Shown: piece by piece, positions 61,676 to 64,000 of the stretch
Layout of the letters: each line of letters starts with the position of its first letter
Position numbering within the stretch: position 1 is the first letter of the stretch
Source: Callipepla californica brunnescens
Taxonomy: Eukaryota; Chordata; Aves; Galliformes; Odontophoridae
Reading direction: 5' to 3'
Length of the DNA: 64,000 nt
Assembly (NCBI GenBank): GCA_023055505.1
Contig: JALIRH010000006.1
Span: forward strand, 26,199,105-26,263,104
Position numbers and translations under genes: made by a program
Notes under the pieces: model-generated
The model's input: only the letters and a program-made list of their open reading frames with translations
Told to the model about the DNA's origin: nothing
The model's database searches: none

Positions 61676-62039
61676 ATGTTGGAGGAGCCGGGCATTTTCA
61701 TCCTGGGGAAGAAAAGGCTCTGGGGAGATGTCACAGTGGCCTTTCAGCTTTTAGGGGAGCTTATAAACAAGACTGAGACTGAGTTTTGACATGGTTTTAA
61801 AATAAAAGGGGAGAGTTAGCCTAGATAGGAAGAATTTCTTTAATCAGAAGGGGGTGAGACAGTGATGAAAGTAGCCCGGAGAGGTGATGGGCAGCCCCTC
61901 CCTGGAGGCACTCAAGGCCAGATTGGATGCATCTCTGAGCAAACTGATCCTATGGGTAGCAACCCTGCTCCCAGCAGAGGATTGGAACTGGATGATCTTT
62001 AAGGACCCTTCCGACCCAAGACATTCTGTGATTCTATCA
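61672..62039 (+). mobile_element. CR1 LINE fragment (3' end, 5'-truncated, sense)
   Basis: Sense-strand CR1 3' end: GGCTCTGGGGAGATGTCACA, then GTGGCCTTTCAG, GGTTTTAAAATAAAAGGGGA (diverged), the CCCTCCCTGGAGGCACTCAA block, GATGATCTTTAAGGACCCTT and the terminal CATTCTGTGATTCTATCATT, a degraded copy of the ATTCTATG tail. About 370 bp remain, covering the end of ORF2 into the 3' UTR. Its 3' terminus is kept, as expected of target-primed insertion with 5' truncation. Confidence 0.93.
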
Positions 62040-64000
62040 TTACATCTCCACAATTTGCAAGTATTTAAAGCCAAACCATTTCTTCTTCCCCTTCTAATGT
62101 GTATATGTGCATATAAAGTAGGTGTTCCCACTTCTCAGCAGGCTCTGGCGACATAGTAGAGCACAATAAATAAATATGGGTGATAACCTATAAACTAAAC
62201 TCAGTGATAACCATTCACTGTTACATTTAGTTATCATACTTCTATTTCAAGAAAGAGGGTGGCTATGTTGACAAGCTATTTTAGGCATCAGGAAACAGAA
62301 TCCATGTACTCAGTAAGTAAGTATAGGGAGGAGCAATAAAGCAGTTGCTCTTCGGCATAATTTAGGTTTCAGTCCAACTCATTAAGGACCACAACTTAGT
62401 TGTTGTGCTGCCTCATTTAACAGTCAAGCATGATCTCATTGTGGAAGTATGTATTATTATTATAAACCCTGTCACTGTTACGTTTGTTGATTCAAATCCT
62501 AGAAAGTAATAGTGACATTCTGTAAGCCAAAAAGGAAACATGCATTTTTGCAGTCTCTGTATGAATACATGCAGCATATGGATACAAATTTGATGTTCTA
62601 GAAAGCTCAGTAGAGCTGCTACAGCATCCGTTTGCAGTTTAATCTTCATAGTCTTCCTCTGTTACATCTCCACAGTCTTGATTTACTTGGCTTTAATCAT
62701 GGTCAGGAGGCGGATCTTATCAAGGCAAGACACTGTTAGCTAGGAATTAATGTAACGTACAAGTGAAGCTTCTTTGTTTCGTATGCTATCTGTTGACGTT
62801 CCCTAGGTACCAAAAGAAAATTACAGAGATAGACTTCTTCTGTTTTTGTCTCAGTGATAGGTCATATCTCCAAACAAACTGTATGAGGAAGGTTATGTTT
62901 TGCAATAACATCCTGTGTTTTTGTGCTTAACCACTTTTCATTGATGGTCTGAAGTTGCATTGTATTAGCACAAAGTATTTTACAGAGTTAATTGATATTC
63001 CAGGTTTGTCCAGGGGAAAATCTACAGCTCCCCACAACATGCTTGACAAGTTATTATATTTACTTTAGTCAAAGCCCGAGTGTGCAGTATCCCTCTTGGA
63101 GGTGGTCTATTATTGGAGTCCCATATGCTTTTTGTTTGGGAAGAAAGCAGTCACTGTGTCATACTGTTACACAGGGTATTCTTTTTCAAGGATGTTGTTC
63201 CCTTGGGGACCATATCATGCCAGAGTTCCTAAGTCTAATAAGACCTTTGTAGGTCTCATTGTGTTAAAGTTCTGGGAGGGAAGCAAGAGTTAAAGAGAAA
63301 ATGTAATTCAAGCAACTATACTAGACCACATGTTGAAAAACATGACTGTTAAAGCAGAAGTGCAAAGGCATTAAAAATATTCCTATTGCAGTAGTGTAAT
63401 TTTTTATATTTCTTCCCAATGAATTTCAAATGGAAATATGGAGAGTGATCTTTGTAGTATGCCTGATTTTACTTGACATTAATTATACCAGCAATTCCAT
63501 GTCCCTGAAAATTATATCACAAAGATTCAAAGCAAGTGTTAAAGATTTTAAATTTAAAGGAATTAGGAAAGACACGAGGGGGTGTTCCACCATCAGAGAA
63601 TGATGGGATGCAATTCTTTGTGTATATGCAGAGAGACAGGTTATATTGTTTTTAATGGCTGGTGTGACAATGTGCTTTACTTTCTATCCCATGTCAGCGG
63701 AAATTAATAACATGCTTGAAAGATCTTCTTATCACAGTATGGGTAAATAAATGCACAGACCAGGTAGGAGCTGTATTTCATACTTCACATAAAAAATGTC
63801 ATTATCTATAGTAGAGCTCTAATACATACGGATTCTTGACACTTGATTTGTCTAGATGTAATCCTTAATTCATTGGTTAAAATCCCAGTGATCTTTTATG
63901 TAATCAAAGTGCAGTTGATAAGAGAAGAGATGGGCTAGGAGCATTTGGGTTTGAGTAGAAATTTGACTTGTTAACCAGTGTATAATCTCAGATGTATTTG
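62040..64000. other. HDAC9 downstream intron, last part; no gene seen
   Basis: AT-rich sequence without a supported exon, transposon or RNA gene. Open frames near 62992-63293 overlap in different phases and show no family signal. The intron continues beyond the window. Confidence 0.7.

Noticed and set aside
58019..64000. Next HDAC9 exon (QMVSQQR segment)
   Set aside because: No sequence encoding this segment with acceptor and donor was seen in the last 6 kb.
1..64000. TWIST1 long-range enhancers known inside mammalian HDAC9
   Set aside because: Those lie in the 3' part of the gene near the deacetylase-domain exons, which this window does not reach.
1..64000. CRISPR arrays, operons, prophage-like or other microbial systems
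   Set aside because: The sequence is clearly avian intronic DNA; no regular spaced repeats or prokaryotic gene clusters are present.

Overview
This is a vertebrate, almost certainly galliform-bird (chicken-like), nuclear window: AT-rich, intron-dominated DNA with CR1 LINE fragments and a Galluhop-type mariner remnant, both hallmarks of chicken-lineage genomes. I see no prokaryotic, organellar or viral gene organisation.

The only protein-coding gene I can support is HDAC9 (class IIa histone deacetylase 9; short form MITR/HDRP), on the + strand. Six consecutive coding exons lie at 36364-36605, 37479-37629 (or 37488-37629), 39739-39865, 41803-41924, 55217-55348 and 57903-58018. All have GT-AG borders, the reading phase is preserved across every junction, and the conceptual product follows the remembered human HDAC9 sequence closely from residue 8 to residue 301. 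They encode only the N-terminal regulatory half: CtBP-binding PLDLR motif, glutamine-rich oligomerisation helix, MEF2-binding helix, first 14-3-3/CaMK-PKD phosphosite, basic nuclear localisation segment and a serine-rich linker. The exon with the initiator methionine and the exons for the deacetylase domain are outside the window. By counting phases the six exons probably match human exons 3-8.

Layout. 1-36363 is the 3' part of a very large intron. It holds a minus-strand CR1 3' end (7663-7814), a ~0.53 kb Galluhop/mariner derivative (17823-18354), simple repeats, and several homeobox-motif-rich stretches that look like candidate conserved noncoding elements. The best of these (about 34480-34930) carries a perfect MEF2 site next to a TEAD motif, 1.6 kb before the first exon. 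36364-41924 holds four clustered exons. 41925-55216 is a 13.3 kb intron with a CR1 body fragment (48610-49285) and an unusually CpG-rich but AT-rich block (52741-53090). 55217-58018 holds the NLS exon and the serine-rich exon; the 2.55 kb intron between them contains a 15-bp perfect hairpin. 58019-64000 is the start of the next intron, with a degenerate short tandem repeat abutting a CR1 3' end (61672-62039).

How the parts work together. HDAC9/MITR is recruited by MEF2 to represse muscle and neuronal target genes, and phosphorylation of the 14-3-3 sites exports it from the nucleus. The sequence shows two places where splicing could retune the protein: a tandem acceptor adding or omitting three residues (LQQ), and a frame-neutral 132-bp exon carrying both the 14-3-3 serine and the NLS. 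I found no new multi-gene system; the notable signals are regulatory and splicing-level.
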